Shown here one piece after another: positions 1 to 9,423 of a DNA stretch of 64,000 nt. The notes under the pieces were generated by a model. It was given only the letters and a program-made list of their open reading frames with translations, had not been told where the DNA came from and searched no databases. The stretch lies in contig QBZE01000001.1 of NCBI GenBank assembly GCA_003282445.1, positions 124,001 to 188,000 on the forward strand, given 5' to 3'. The stretch comes from OCS155 cluster bacterium AG-333-G23. GTDB taxonomy: Bacteria; Actinomycetota; Acidimicrobiia; Actinomarinales; Actinomarinaceae. Position 1 is the stretch's first letter; the number at the start of each line of letters is the position of its first letter. Made by a program: the position numbers and the translations under genes.

Positions 1-372
1 ATTTTGTTTTTACTCTCTGGAGCAACGGGTTCAATTGCTGCACTGGCAGACGTAATATTTCCAAGCGAATCATTCATAACGGGACTTGCTGAAGATTTTG
101 ATTCAAATAGCGAAATATTAACAAGGTTGAGAATCCTCCATCCCATAGTGGCCTCATTTTTATCTATATATCTTTATTTTGAAGCAAATAGGCTTCAAAG
201 AGAATACAAAGTTATAACAAAAAATATCAAATTATTAGTTCTGATAGGTGTTTCTCTTGGGGTATTAAATGTAGTTTCAAACATAATTTTGCCTTTAAGT
301 ATTTTACACTTACTTATTGCAGACCTTCTTTGGGTGCTTTACGTTTATAAAAGTGCTGAAAAAATAAATTAA
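1..372 (+). CDS. ctaA: Heme A synthase (COX15/CtaA), C-terminal part, cut by window edge
   Basis: The reading frame is open at the first base, so this is the 3' end of a longer gene. CtaA is a multi-span membrane enzyme that oxidises heme O to heme A for cytochrome c oxidase. The visible 123 residues hold about four membrane segments and fit the second half of the family: a GSIAALADVIFPS stretch like the family's GAIxALGDTLFP, a histidine in LRILHPIVA and another in ILHLLIADLLW, matching the two heme-ligand histidines of the second four-helix bundle. Family assignment rests on these motifs only. It implies a heme-A-type terminal oxidase and aerobic respiration. Confidence 0.78.
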   Translation: MLFLLSGATGSIAALADVIFPSESFITGLAEDFDSNSEILTRLRILHPIVASFLSIYLYFEANRLQREYKVITKNIKLLVLIGVSLGVLNVVSNIILPLSILHLLIADLLWVLYVYKSAEKIN

Positions 373-477
373 TTTTAAAAAATTGAAATAAACCTATCAA
401 TAATTAGATATATACCCCAAATTGTTCTATCCTTACATTTCGGTAACTTGAACTAAATAAAAAAGGTCAAAATATTA

Positions 478-1533
478 ATGGTAACGAAAACTATACCTTC
501 AAAACCTAAGGCTTCAAAAAAGGAAGCAGAGCTTGCTGCTGAGCAAGATTCTTTAACTCCAGAACAAGAAGCTGCTGCACAAGAAAAAGCAAAATCGCTC
601 ATTAAAAAATTAGCTGATGATAGAGGGAAATTAACCACAGATTTAGTAAGCCAGTACTTAACAGCAATTGGAAATTTCGATCTATTAACTGCAGAACAAG
701 AAGTTGAGTTAGCACAAAAGATAGAGTCTGGTGAGAAAGCAACTGTAAAGCTTGAAAAAAAGAAATTTAAAGATAAAAAAGGCGAGATCAGATTAAAACG
801 AGACAGAAAAAAGGGAGCTGAAGCCAAAGATGCATTTTTAACAGCTAACTTAAGACTTGTTGTTGCAAATGCAAGAAGATATGCAAACACTTCAGGAATT
901 GACTTTCTAGACTTAATTCAAGAAGGAAATCTTGGATTGATTAGAGCAGTTGAAAAATTTGACTGGAGAAAAGGATTTAAATTTTCAACATATGCTACAT
1001 GGTGGATTAGACAAGCGATAACAAGAGCAATTGCTGATAAGTCTAGGACTGTTCGAATTCCAGTTCACCTTCATGACACAATGGCTGCTGTTAGAGCAGC
1101 TCAAGCTCAATTAAAGGCAGAACTAGGAAGAGATCCTAAACCACAAGAAATAGCAAAGGAAGCTGGAGTGGGAGTTGACAAAGTAGAACTTGCCTTAAGT
1201 GTTGCCGATACTGTATCACTAGAACAGCCAGTAGGAGAAGATGGAGCTCAATTAGGAGATTTTATACAGGATGAAGATGCTAGTGACCCATCATTAATAG
1301 TCCAAGATCTTGATGTTGCAGAAAGCTTAAGAGAAAGCATTAGTAGACTTCCAGAAAGAGAAGGAAGAATTCTTGCTTTAAGATATGGTTTTTATGATGG
1401 AGTTCCAAGAACTCTTGAAGAAATAGGTGAAGAGTTTGACCTTACAAGAGAGAGAATAAGACAATTAGAAAAGCTTGCTCTATGTCGACTAAGACATCCA
1501 TCATTCGGAATTAGAGAACAAGATTTAGTTTAA
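478..1533 (+). CDS. RNA polymerase sigma factor, SigA/RpoD (sigma-70 group 1/2) type
   Basis: This 351-residue protein directs RNA polymerase to -10/-35 promoters. After a Lys/Glu/Ala-rich N-terminus of about 50 residues come region 1.2 (about 53-85), region 2 with the core-binding and -10 segment ([43 protein letters not shown]), region 3, and region 4.2 with a helix-turn-helix ([20 protein letters not shown]) near the C-terminus. Spacing and motifs fit a housekeeping or closely related group 2 sigma. A long region 1.1 is absent, as in shorter actinobacterial and group 2 factors. A weak purine-rich site (AAAAAGG) lies 10-15 bases before the ATG. Whether it is the primary sigma cannot be decided here. 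Confidence 0.9.
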   Translation: MVTKTIPSKPKASKKEAELAAEQDSLTPEQEAAAQEKAKSLIKKLADDRGKLTTDLVSQYLTAIGNFDLLTAEQEVELAQKIESGEKATVKLEKKKFKDKKGEIRLKRDRKKGAEAKDAFLTANLRLVVANARRYANTSGIDFLDLIQEGNLGLIRAVEKFDWRKGFKFSTYATWWIRQAITRAIADKSRTVRIPVHLHDTMAAVRAAQAQLKAELGRDPKPQEIAKEAGVGVDKVELALSVADTVSLEQPVGEDGAQLGDFIQDEDASDPSLIVQDLDVAESLRESISRLPEREGRILALRYGFYDGVPRTLEEIGEEFDLTRERIRQLEKLALCRLRHPSFGIREQDLV

Positions 1534-1586
1534 ATTCACATACTATCTGTTCGTTTAAAACATAAAAATAATCTAACATTGAATGT

Positions 1587-3023
1587 ATGTTTGATTTACT
1601 TCAACAAGCAGTTGATTCTGCAATAGCTTCTGGGGCAAAGTATTCAGATGCTAGAATATTAAGTTCTAAATCTAGATCAATCCAAGCAAGAAACGGAGAT
1701 ATTGAAGATTTTAATGAATCTGAAAGCGTTGGAATTGGAATTCGTGCATTAGTTGGCTCTTCATGGGGTTTTTATTCAACTTACGACTTAAGTAATAAAT
1801 CATTAATAAATTCGGGGATAAAAGCATATAATATTGCAAAAGCATCGGCAAAAGTCCCAGGAAAAGAGTTCCCTTTAGCAGATGTTCCTATTGTCCAAGA
1901 CCAATACACAACGCCACATGAGAAAAATCCATTTGAAATTTCATCAAGTGACCAAATTAACCTAATTACCAAATCAACAGAAGAGATGAAAAAACACGGC
2001 AGTTCCCATGCTTCCGGGAGGTTGGATTTTTGGGATACAGAGAAATGGTTCTTTTCAAGCCAAGGACATGAAATATATCAAAACATAGTTGAGTCAGGTG
2101 GTGGTATTTCATCCCTATCTATTGGTGATGGTGAAACACAAATTCGTTCTTATCCTCAATCATTCGGAGAATATAGAACGGGTGGTTGGGAAGTAATTGA
2201 AAGTTTTAAATTTGAAAATGAACTTGAAAGACTAGTTGAAGAGTCTAACAGGCTTCTAACTGCTCCACAATGCCCTGAAGGAACTAGAGATTTAATATTA
2301 GAGGGAAGCCAATTAGCTTTACAAATACATGAATCTGTTGGACATGCTATTGAGCTTGACAGAATTCTTGGCTGGGAAGCAGCTTATGCTGGGGCTTCAC
2401 ATCTAGATTTAAAAAATTTAAACAAACACAAGTATGGCTCAGAACTAATGAACATTATTGCTGACGCAACCTTGCCAGGTGCATTAGCAACTTTCAAATA
2501 TGATGATGAAGGAACCCCAGCACAAAGAGTAAATATTGTTGAAGAAGGAATATGGAAAGGTGTTTTGACTGGTAGAGACAGTGCAGCAATAGCTGATGTT
2601 GCTCCTGGCGGGATGGTTAGAGCAGATGGTTATGGCAGAATCCCTATGGTAAGAATGACAAACGTAGGTTTATTACCTGGAGATTCTTCTTTAGATGAAA
2701 TCATAGAAGCAACAGATGATGGAGTTTACATGGAAACGAATAGGTCTTGGTCAATTGATGATATAAGATTAAATTTCCAATTTGGATGTGAGGCAGGTTG
2801 GTTGGTAAAGAATGGAAAGATAACTGATATGGTAAAAAACCCTACATATACAGGCATCACTCCAAATTTCTGGGGGAGCATGGATATGTTAGCTGGTGAA
2901 GATGAGTGGATTTTTTGGGGAACACCAAATTGTGGAAAAGGACAGCCTGGACAGGTTGGCCATACAGGCCACCCTGCATCACCTGCAAGATTTAAAAATG
3001 TAAGGATAGGTGTAAAAGGGTGA
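1587..3023 (+). CDS. tldD: TldD metalloprotease subunit
   Basis: TldD is the catalytic zinc subunit of the TldD/TldE heterodimer, which degrades unfolded peptides and in other bacteria matures microcins and lassopeptides. The 478-residue length is normal. The zinc motif HExxxH appears as HESVGH (H248, H252), and the C-terminal conserved cysteine lies in NCGKGQPGQ (about residue 449). The partner tldE follows with a 4-base GTGA overlap, so the two are almost certainly translated together. No RiPP precursor or cyclase gene is seen nearby, which favours a general peptide-turnover role. No strong ribosome binding site precedes the ATG. Confidence 0.93.
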   Translation: MFDLLQQAVDSAIASGAKYSDARILSSKSRSIQARNGDIEDFNESESVGIGIRALVGSSWGFYSTYDLSNKSLINSGIKAYNIAKASAKVPGKEFPLADVPIVQDQYTTPHEKNPFEISSSDQINLITKSTEEMKKHGSSHASGRLDFWDTEKWFFSSQGHEIYQNIVESGGGISSLSIGDGETQIRSYPQSFGEYRTGGWEVIESFKFENELERLVEESNRLLTAPQCPEGTRDLILEGSQLALQIHESVGHAIELDRILGWEAAYAGASHLDLKNLNKHKYGSELMNIIADATLPGALATFKYDDEGTPAQRVNIVEEGIWKGVLTGRDSAAIADVAPGGMVRADGYGRIPMVRMTNVGLLPGDSSLDEIIEATDDGVYMETNRSWSIDDIRLNFQFGCEAGWLVKNGKITDMVKNPTYTGITPNFWGSMDMLAGEDEWIFWGTPNCGKGQPGQVGHTGHPASPARFKNVRIGVKG

Positions 3024-4345
3024 AAGATTGGAAGGAGTTTTTAGAAGAAGCAAAAAAACACATTCCAGAAAATATTGAATGTGAAATTAAAATGATTTCC
3101 TCAATTAATTCTTTAACTCGTTTTGCCAATTCACACATTCATCAAAATGTTGAAGAAGAGGTTGGCGAAATCTATTTAACCATTCATAAAAATGCTAAAA
3201 CTATTAGCTTAAATTCAAACATAACAAGTATTGATTCACCAAAAAGCTTCATAGAAAAGGCACTAACTGAGGTTGATAGCAGTCCCGATGACGAAGGTTG
3301 GGCTGGAATTCCAGAGAAAGAGCTCTCTTATAATGGGTATCAAGAATTTGAATCTAAAAATCCTGAACAAAGGGCAGATAAAGTAAAAGAGTTTATAGAA
3401 GCTGGTAAAGATCTAAATGCAGCTGGGTATTGTTCAACAAGTGTGGATAATTATTTTGTTTGGAACACAAACGGCTTAGAGTCATCAGATTCTACAACAA
3501 GTGCTTTTATTGATGGTATTTTTAGAACGGATACCTCTTCAGGGTCATCACACAGAGGCGCAAGCTCACTTGAAGATATAGAGTCAGGGGAAGTAGGGCT
3601 TGAAGCATTCGAACTATCAAAAAATTCACAAAATCCAGAAGACATAGATCCTGGAAAATATGAAGTAGTTCTTGGTCCAGAAGCTGTAAGCACTATTCTC
3701 GTTTTTCTTGCTGTATATGGTTTTAATGCAAAAAGTAAAATTGAAGGGACATCTCCAATTCAACTTAATACCCAGCAATTTGATGAGAAAATTACCTTAG
3801 TTGATGACCCTTATAGAGACAAAGCTTTAGGTTTTAAAATAGATGCGTCAGGTGCACCAAAAAAAACATTGGAAGTAGTCAAGAACGGAGTGTCAAAATC
3901 TTTATTTCACACAAGAAGAACAGCAAAAGAACTCAAAGAAGATAATACTTTTCATGAACTTTTTGGATGGGGAGATAGTTTTGGTGGAATTGGAACAAAT
4001 TTATATTTGGATTCTGGAAACTCAACCAAGAAAGAGATGATTTCAGAAGTAAAGAAAGGAATTTATATCAATGAGTTTTGGTATTGCAGAGTTCTTGACC
4101 CAATAACCCAAGTAGTCACTGGACTAAATAGAAATGGATCTTTCTTAATTGAAAATGGAGAAATAATAAAACCTGTTGGAAGGCTAAGATTCACCCAAAG
4201 TTTTATTGCTTCATTAGGGGTAGGTAATGTAAAGTCAGTTGGAACTGACTCAAGGTTTGCAGATTCAGAATTTGGAGAAGGAATTCTTAATGTTCCAATG
4301 CTTCATTTAAATGAGTTTAATTTCACAGGAGGCGTCTCTGGTTAA
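3020..4345 (+). CDS. tldE: TldE/PmbA protease partner subunit
   Basis: This 441-residue protein is the non-catalytic paralogue of TldD and lacks the HExxxH motif, as expected for TldE/PmbA. It begins on GTG inside the tldD stop (GTGA), a typical coupling overlap. Family features include the C-terminal half with RDKALGFKIDASG, LFHTRRTAKEL and a glycine-rich end. It would form the heterodimer that encloses the proteolytic cavity. Its last 35 bases overlap the longest possible frame of the next gene and contain a perfect AGGAGG at 4327-4332. Confidence 0.9.
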   Translation: MKDWKEFLEEAKKHIPENIECEIKMISSINSLTRFANSHIHQNVEEEVGEIYLTIHKNAKTISLNSNITSIDSPKSFIEKALTEVDSSPDDEGWAGIPEKELSYNGYQEFESKNPEQRADKVKEFIEAGKDLNAAGYCSTSVDNYFVWNTNGLESSDSTTSAFIDGIFRTDTSSGSSHRGASSLEDIESGEVGLEAFELSKNSQNPEDIDPGKYEVVLGPEAVSTILVFLAVYGFNAKSKIEGTSPIQLNTQQFDEKITLVDDPYRDKALGFKIDASGAPKKTLEVVKNGVSKSLFHTRRTAKELKEDNTFHELFGWGDSFGGIGTNLYLDSGNSTKKEMISEVKKGIYINEFWYCRVLDPITQVVTGLNRNGSFLIENGEIIKPVGRLRFTQSFIASLGVGNVKSVGTDSRFADSEFGEGILNVPMLHLNEFNFTGGVSG

Positions 4346-5108
4346 GGCATTATATTTTGAGGGCAAGAAACCATTAATCATCCCTCATAGAGGGGGAAGA
4401 AATATAGTTCCAGAAAATACCCTCCACGCTTTAGAAAATACTTTTGTTGAAAAATTTAGTCATTTTGAAACAGATTTGAGAATGTCTAAAGACGGTGTAA
4501 TTTTTTTACATCATGATAAAAGCTTTGATAGAACAACAGATGTAAGTGGAAATGTTAAAGATTTTAACTGGGAAGAAATAAAAAAAATAAATGCTGGAGC
4601 AAAATTTTATAAAAAAAATGGAGATCATTATTCTACAACAAAATTCGTAACCTTAGAAGATGCTCTGATTACATATAAAAATATGAAATTTAATCTTGAT
4701 TTAAAACAAAGTGGAATGGCTGAAAAGTTAGTAAAAATAATAAAATTAACAAAATCTGTTGATAGAGTTTTAGTTTCATCTTTTAGTTATAAAAGGCTGG
4801 ATGAGTTTTTAAATATTAGTAAGGGCAAAGTATTAACTTCTGGGTCTTTTCGCGAGAATGCTGTTGCTAAGTTTTTGCCAAATAAAAAAAGAAACTTCAA
4901 GGTGCAAGCTTTGCAAGCACCATATTATTGGAAGGGGCTAAAAATTTATTCAAAAAAATTAAGAGAATTTACTAATTTAAATAATTTACAGTTGCATATT
5001 TGGACTGTTAACAAAATTAACCATTTCAAAGAATGTATTGAAATTGGTTGTGATGGGGTTATTACAGATGAACCAGTTAAGTTTAGAGATTATTTAAATA
5101 GTAAATAA
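4311..5108 (+). CDS. Glycerophosphodiester phosphodiesterase (GDPD family)
   Basis: GDPD enzymes hydrolyse glycerophosphodiesters, such as deacylated phospholipids, to glycerol-3-phosphate and an alcohol. The TIM-barrel signature is present: IPHRGG with PENT, then FETDLRMSKDG and LHHDKSFDRTT, giving the expected catalytic His, Glu, Asp and His, and a C-terminal CDGVITDEP. There is no signal peptide, so it is cytoplasmic. The ATG at 4311 has no Shine-Dalgarno sequence. A perfect AGGAGG (4327-4332) sits five bases before an in-frame CTG at 4338, which would give a 256-residue protein starting just ahead of the HRGG motif; CTG may be the true start. The gene overlaps tldE either way. Confidence 0.85.
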   Translation: MSLISQEASLVKALYFEGKKPLIIPHRGGRNIVPENTLHALENTFVEKFSHFETDLRMSKDGVIFLHHDKSFDRTTDVSGNVKDFNWEEIKKINAGAKFYKKNGDHYSTTKFVTLEDALITYKNMKFNLDLKQSGMAEKLVKIIKLTKSVDRVLVSSFSYKRLDEFLNISKGKVLTSGSFRENAVAKFLPNKKRNFKVQALQAPYYWKGLKIYSKKLREFTNLNNLQLHIWTVNKINHFKECIEIGCDGVITDEPVKFRDYLNSK

Positions 5109-5174
5109 TTCTTAGCCAAATTTAGAAAACTTAGTTTACCATTACTTAAAGAAGAGTGTTTGTAAAGGGAGAAT

Positions 5175-6290
5175 ATGAACAGGAATTTACTTGAGAAAGG
5201 TTTTATACCTCAAGAGATATGCACTCATATACCAAATGGCTTTGAAGATGTAGAAGAGATTTCATCCTCATTACACAAGATTCTTGCAAATAACCAGATA
5301 AGTAGTGTTGTTAATGAGATCGATCAAGAAAAAGATATTTCATCTTTATCAGCCTCTCAGTTAGAAAGAGCTATGTTACTTTATTCCTACATTGGACATG
5401 CATACATGTGGGGAAAAGAAGACATTGATGACATAATTCCAAAAAATATTGCTATTACTTGGTATAAAATTTCTGAAAAACTTCAAAGACCTCCAATTTT
5501 GTCTTATGCATCATATGCACTAAACAACTGGTCTTTGCTAGACGAATCAAAGCCACTAACAGTTGAAAATATAAAGATCTTACAAAACTTTTTATCTGGA
5601 GTTGATGAAGATTGGTTCATTATGATTCATGTCGCTATCGAGCATGAAGCAAAAAATATACTTGGATCACTAAAAAAATATTTCCTTGATGAAGATACCG
5701 AAAAAGGAAATCTTGAAGACGCATTAGTAAGCATTAAAGAAATAAATAAAATTATGAACAGAATGCCTGAAAAATGCGATCCCTACATTTACTACAATAG
5801 AGTTAGGCCATATATATTTGGATGGAAGAACAACCCAGCAACCCCTCAGGGCGTAATCTATGAAGGCGTTGAAGAATATAAAGGAAAACCTCAACTTTTT
5901 AGAGGAGAAACAGGCGCTCAAAGCTCAATTGTTCCTGCTTTAGATGCTCTTCTTGGAGTGACCCATTCTAACGATCCACTAAGAGAGTATTTAGATGAGA
6001 TGAGACTTTATATGCCTAAAGATCACAGAGAATTACTAAACAATTTAGATGAGTGGTCAGAAAAAAATAGAAATAATTTAGATATACACAAAGATTCAGT
6101 CATGATAATAAATGATTTAATTGACGAAGTCCATGCCTTTAGAGATAAGCATTTAGAGTATGCAAGAGTGTATATTTTTGAACAGTCATTAACTAATAAC
6201 TCAAACTCAAACATTGTTGGGACTGGCGGAACCCCGTTTATGAAATATTTAGATAAACATCTTCAGGAAACAGTACCAAAAAATGATTAA
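5175..6290 (+). CDS. Indoleamine 2,3-dioxygenase family heme protein (IDO)
   Basis: IDO enzymes use heme and oxygen to open the indole ring of tryptophan, giving N-formylkynurenine. This 371-residue protein matches animal and fungal IDO along its length: VRPYIFGWKNNP followed by QGVIYEGVEEY, GETGAQSSIVPALDALLGV, EMRLYMPKDHRELL, then AFRDKHLEYARVYI and GTGGTPFMKYL. H326 in RDKHLEYA sits where the proximal heme ligand lies in human IDO1 (H346). A good GGGAG site precedes the ATG. The last 8 bases overlap alanine dehydrogenase, suggesting coupled translation. Substrate is inferred: bacterial IDO-like proteins vary, and no kynureninase or formamidase is in the window. Confidence 0.88.
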   Translation: MNRNLLEKGFIPQEICTHIPNGFEDVEEISSSLHKILANNQISSVVNEIDQEKDISSLSASQLERAMLLYSYIGHAYMWGKEDIDDIIPKNIAITWYKISEKLQRPPILSYASYALNNWSLLDESKPLTVENIKILQNFLSGVDEDWFIMIHVAIEHEAKNILGSLKKYFLDEDTEKGNLEDALVSIKEINKIMNRMPEKCDPYIYYNRVRPYIFGWKNNPATPQGVIYEGVEEYKGKPQLFRGETGAQSSIVPALDALLGVTHSNDPLREYLDEMRLYMPKDHRELLNNLDEWSEKNRNNLDIHKDSVMIINDLIDEVHAFRDKHLEYARVYIFEQSLTNNSNSNIVGTGGTPFMKYLDKHLQETVPKND

Positions 6291-7386
6291 AAAAATTGGG
6301 ATACCTAAGGAAGTAAAGAAAGATGAAGGAAGGGTTAGCTTAATCCCGGAACATATAGCGCAATTTACTGGACTAGCTGATATTTTTATAGAATCAGGAG
6401 CAGGGCTTGGGTCTGGATTCTCAGATAAAGATTACACAAAAGCAGGTGCAAAAATAGTAGACAGTCCAACAGAATTATATGGAAATTCTGACATAATTTG
6501 TAAAGTTAAAGAACCTCAAGAACAAGAGTTTGAATTATTAGATTCTTCGCATGTATTATTTGGATATTTACACCTTGCCTCAAATTTAGATCTAACAAAA
6601 AAATTATTAGAAAAAAAATTAACAGGAATTGCAACCGAAATGATTATGGATGACAATATATACCCACTATTAATTCCTATGTCAAAAATTGCAGGAAATT
6701 TAGCAATACAGAAAGGAATGCAATTTCTTGAATATTCATCAGGAGGCAAGGGAGTTTTGCTATCTTCTATTTCTGAGAAAAAAAACGCAAAGGTTACAGT
6801 AATTGGTTGCGGTGAAGTCGGAAAAAGCTCAATAAGCAAAGCAATAAGTATTGGTGCAAATGTTACGGCGATAGATTTAAATGAAAAAGTACTTGAAGAT
6901 TTAAAAAAAGTTTATGGAGATTCAATAAATACATTAAAAGGAGACACAAAAGAATCTACAAATGCAATTAGGTCTGCCGATTTAATTATTGGAGCAGTTT
7001 TGATTCCGGGCAAGAAACCGCCTGTGGTTATTAAAAATGAAGACATATCAAAAATGGAAAAAGGTACAGTGATTATTGATGTTGCCATAGATCAAGGAGG
7101 ATGTGTTGAGAAAGTAAAAGCAAATACTCACTCGGAGCCTTTCACAGTAAGAGATGGCGTGTTGATTTCTGCAATTGCAAACCTCCCAGGGGCAGTACCA
7201 AAAACTTCATCCATAGAACTTTCAACAGCATTGCAAAAATATGTCTATTTTTTATTGCAAGAAGACTGGTTTGAAAACTATAAAAACGATAAGAACCTTA
7301 GTCCGTCATTACAAATACATAATGGACTTTTGCTTTCAGAAGAAGTTGCGGACAGTTTAAGTTTAAGTGTTTCTAAGTTAGTTTAG
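6283..7386 (+). CDS. ald: Alanine dehydrogenase
   Basis: Ald interconverts L-alanine with pyruvate and ammonia using NAD. The 367-residue length is typical. Family motifs include GIPKEVKKDEGRVSLIP at the N-terminus, KVKEPQ with the substrate lysine, YLHLA with the catalytic histidine, a Rossmann VIGCGEVGKSS, and a central DVAIDQGGC. The start lies inside the IDO gene (8-base overlap), so the two proteins are likely made together. This is suggestive because kynureninase, later in kynurenine breakdown, releases L-alanine. The 3' end overlaps convergent leuD by 14 bases. Confidence 0.93.
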   Translation: MIKKIGIPKEVKKDEGRVSLIPEHIAQFTGLADIFIESGAGLGSGFSDKDYTKAGAKIVDSPTELYGNSDIICKVKEPQEQEFELLDSSHVLFGYLHLASNLDLTKKLLEKKLTGIATEMIMDDNIYPLLIPMSKIAGNLAIQKGMQFLEYSSGGKGVLLSSISEKKNAKVTVIGCGEVGKSSISKAISIGANVTAIDLNEKVLEDLKKVYGDSINTLKGDTKESTNAIRSADLIIGAVLIPGKKPPVVIKNEDISKMEKGTVIIDVAIDQGGCVEKVKANTHSEPFTVRDGVLISAIANLPGAVPKTSSIELSTALQKYVYFLLQEDWFENYKNDKNLSPSLQIHNGLLLSEEVADSLSLSVSKLV

Positions 7387-7960
7387 GTGACCACTTATTT
7401 CTGTTTTGCATAAATTCATCTATTTTGTTTTCATACTCTAAAGATATATCGATTTTATCAATGCCGTTTAAGATTCTATTTTGAGAGAAATCATCTAAAA
7501 AGAAATTAAATTCAACTTCTTCACAAATTACTGATTTTGTTTCAACAGATACTTGAACTTTTGTTTTTGGATTTTCTGTTACTTTTTGAAAAAGTTTATC
7601 AACTATATCTTCACTAGCTTCAATTGGAAGAAGTCCGATATTTATTGAATTCAATTTAAAAATATCTGCAAACTTCGTTGAAATTATTGCATCGAAACCC
7701 CAATCCTGCAGCCCCCATGGAGCATGTTCTCTTGAGGAGCCAGTTCCAAAATTAGTTCCAGCTATTAAAACTTTTGAATCTTTGTAATCTTCATTGTTTA
7801 AAGGAAAGTCTTCATCCTTCTTCCAATCATAAAATAAAAATTCTCCATATCCAGATCTCTCAACTCTTTTTAGAAATTGTTTAGGCATGATTTGATCAGT
7901 ATCAATATTTGACATAGGAATTGGTAACATAGTGCTTTCAATATGACTAAGTTTTTTCAT
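7373..7960 (-). CDS. leuD: 3-isopropylmalate dehydratase, small subunit
   Basis: LeuD pairs with LeuC to isomerise 2-isopropylmalate to 3-isopropylmalate in leucine biosynthesis. At 195 residues it is of normal length. The swivel-domain signature is clear: DTDQIMPKQFLKR near the N-terminus and GTNFGTGSSREHAPWGLQDWG in the middle. It follows leuC with two bases between them on the minus strand, forming a leuCD operon. Its stop region overlaps the end of ald on the opposite strand by 14 bases, a sign of tight genome packing. Confidence 0.95.
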   Translation of the reverse strand: MKKLSHIESTMLPIPMSNIDTDQIMPKQFLKRVERSGYGEFLFYDWKKDEDFPLNNEDYKDSKVLIAGTNFGTGSSREHAPWGLQDWGFDAIISTKFADIFKLNSINIGLLPIEASEDIVDKLFQKVTENPKTKVQVSVETKSVICEEVEFNFFLDDFSQNRILNGIDKIDISLEYENKIDEFMQNRNKWSPKLT

Positions 7961-7962
7961 TA

Positions 7963-9366
7963 TTAATTACTTTCTCTAACATCAATAAAGAAGCCATTAA
8001 TTGCTGCAGCTGCAGCCATTTGGGGACTTACTAGATGTGTTCGCCCTCCGACACCTTGTCTTCCTTCATAATTTCTGTTTGAAGTAGAAGCACATCTCTC
8101 ACCTGGGGCTAATATATCAGGATTCATACCTAAGCACATTGAGCAACCAGCTTCCCTCCAGTCAAAACCAGCATTTATGAAAACTTTATCTAAGCCCTCA
8201 TCTTCTGCTTGTTTTTTAACCAATGTTGAGCCAGGGACAACCATTGCATTAATATTTTCATGAACTTTTCCTCCATTGATTATTTTTGCTGCAGCTCTTA
8301 AGTCTTCGATTCTTCCATTTGTGCAGCTACCTATAAAAACTCTATCTAATGGAATTTCATTAATTTTTTGCCCCGGCTTTAAATCCATATATTCTAATGC
8401 TCTTTGCGCAGCCTCTTTGTCTGCATCGTTCTTAAAACTATCTGGGCTTGGAATTTCTTCATCAATAAAAATTACTTGAGATGGGTTTGTTCCCCATGAG
8501 ATAGAGGGTTTTAGTTTATCTACATTAATTTGAACAACTTTATCAAATTTAGCATCATCATCTGAATAAAGATCTTTCCATTCAGCAAGAGCATTTTCCC
8601 ATTCCCCATCTTTTGGAGCATAATTTTTATTTTTCAGATATTCATATGTTGTTTCATCAGGGGCTATCATCCCTGCCCTTGCACCTCCCTCTATAGACAT
8701 ATTGCATATAGTCATTCTGTTCTCCATACTCATTTTTTTTATTACTTCTCCGGAATATTCAATGACATGGCCTGCTCCACCACCAGTTCCTATTTCTCTG
8801 ATGATTCCTAGTATTAAATCTTTTGGAGTTATTCTTCCATTCATTTCTCCAATAACTTCAACCTTCATTGTCTTTGGCTTACTCATTGCCAAAGTTTGAG
8901 TAGCTAATACATGTTCAACTTCAGAAGTTCCAATCCCAAAAGCTAGTGCACCAAAAGCTCCGTGAGTAGCAGTGTGGCTATCCCCACATACAATTGTCAT
9001 ACCAGGTTGAGTAATGCCTTGTTCAGGACCTATTACATGTACAATTCCTTGTCGTGGATCATTTACGCCAAAAATAGTTATTCCAAACTCATTACAGTTA
9101 TTTTCTAATGCATCTATTTGTTTCTTCGATAAAGGGTCTTTTATTCCCAATGCTCTATCTGAGGTTGGTACACCGTGGTCAACGGTTGCTAAAGTTAATT
9201 CAGGATATTTAACCTTTCTTTTACTTATCCTTAAACTATCAAAAGCTTGGGGAGAAGTGACTTCATGAACTAGATGCATATCAACAAACAATAGGTTTGT
9301 GTCTTCATCAATTGAAGCTATTAAATGCTTGTCCCATATTTTCTCAAATAATGTTTTTGGTTTCAT
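7963..9366 (-). CDS. leuC: 3-isopropylmalate dehydratase, large subunit
   Basis: LeuC is the aconitase-family [4Fe-4S] catalytic subunit, 467 residues long. Cluster cysteines are visible in GSCTNGR and in [10 protein letters not shown] near the C-terminus, and the aconitase signature [28 protein letters not shown] is present. It is the first gene of a two-gene leuCD operon read leftwards. The 57-base divergent gap to the antiporter gene must hold promoters for both directions. No leucine-leader peptide or T-box is recognisable there. Confidence 0.96.
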   Translation of the reverse strand: MKPKTLFEKIWDKHLIASIDEDTNLLFVDMHLVHEVTSPQAFDSLRISKRKVKYPELTLATVDHGVPTSDRALGIKDPLSKKQIDALENNCNEFGITIFGVNDPRQGIVHVIGPEQGITQPGMTIVCGDSHTATHGAFGALAFGIGTSEVEHVLATQTLAMSKPKTMKVEVIGEMNGRITPKDLILGIIREIGTGGGAGHVIEYSGEVIKKMSMENRMTICNMSIEGGARAGMIAPDETTYEYLKNKNYAPKDGEWENALAEWKDLYSDDDAKFDKVVQINVDKLKPSISWGTNPSQVIFIDEEIPSPDSFKNDADKEAAQRALEYMDLKPGQKINEIPLDRVFIGSCTNGRIEDLRAAAKIINGGKVHENINAMVVPGSTLVKKQAEDEGLDKVFINAGFDWREAGCSMCLGMNPDILAPGERCASTSNRNYEGRQGVGGRTHLVSPQMAAAAAINGFFIDVRESN

Positions 9367-9423
9367 ATATTAAATTTACTAAATTCTTTCTCATTTAAAC
9401 ATACAAATTTTATTATTAATGTT

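Noticed and set aside
453-890. Long open frames opposite real genes (for example 453-890, 10767-11159, 15686-16033, 60014-60406)
   Set aside because: They mirror strongly supported genes on the other strand, have low-complexity compositions and lack ribosome binding sites or recognisable motifs.
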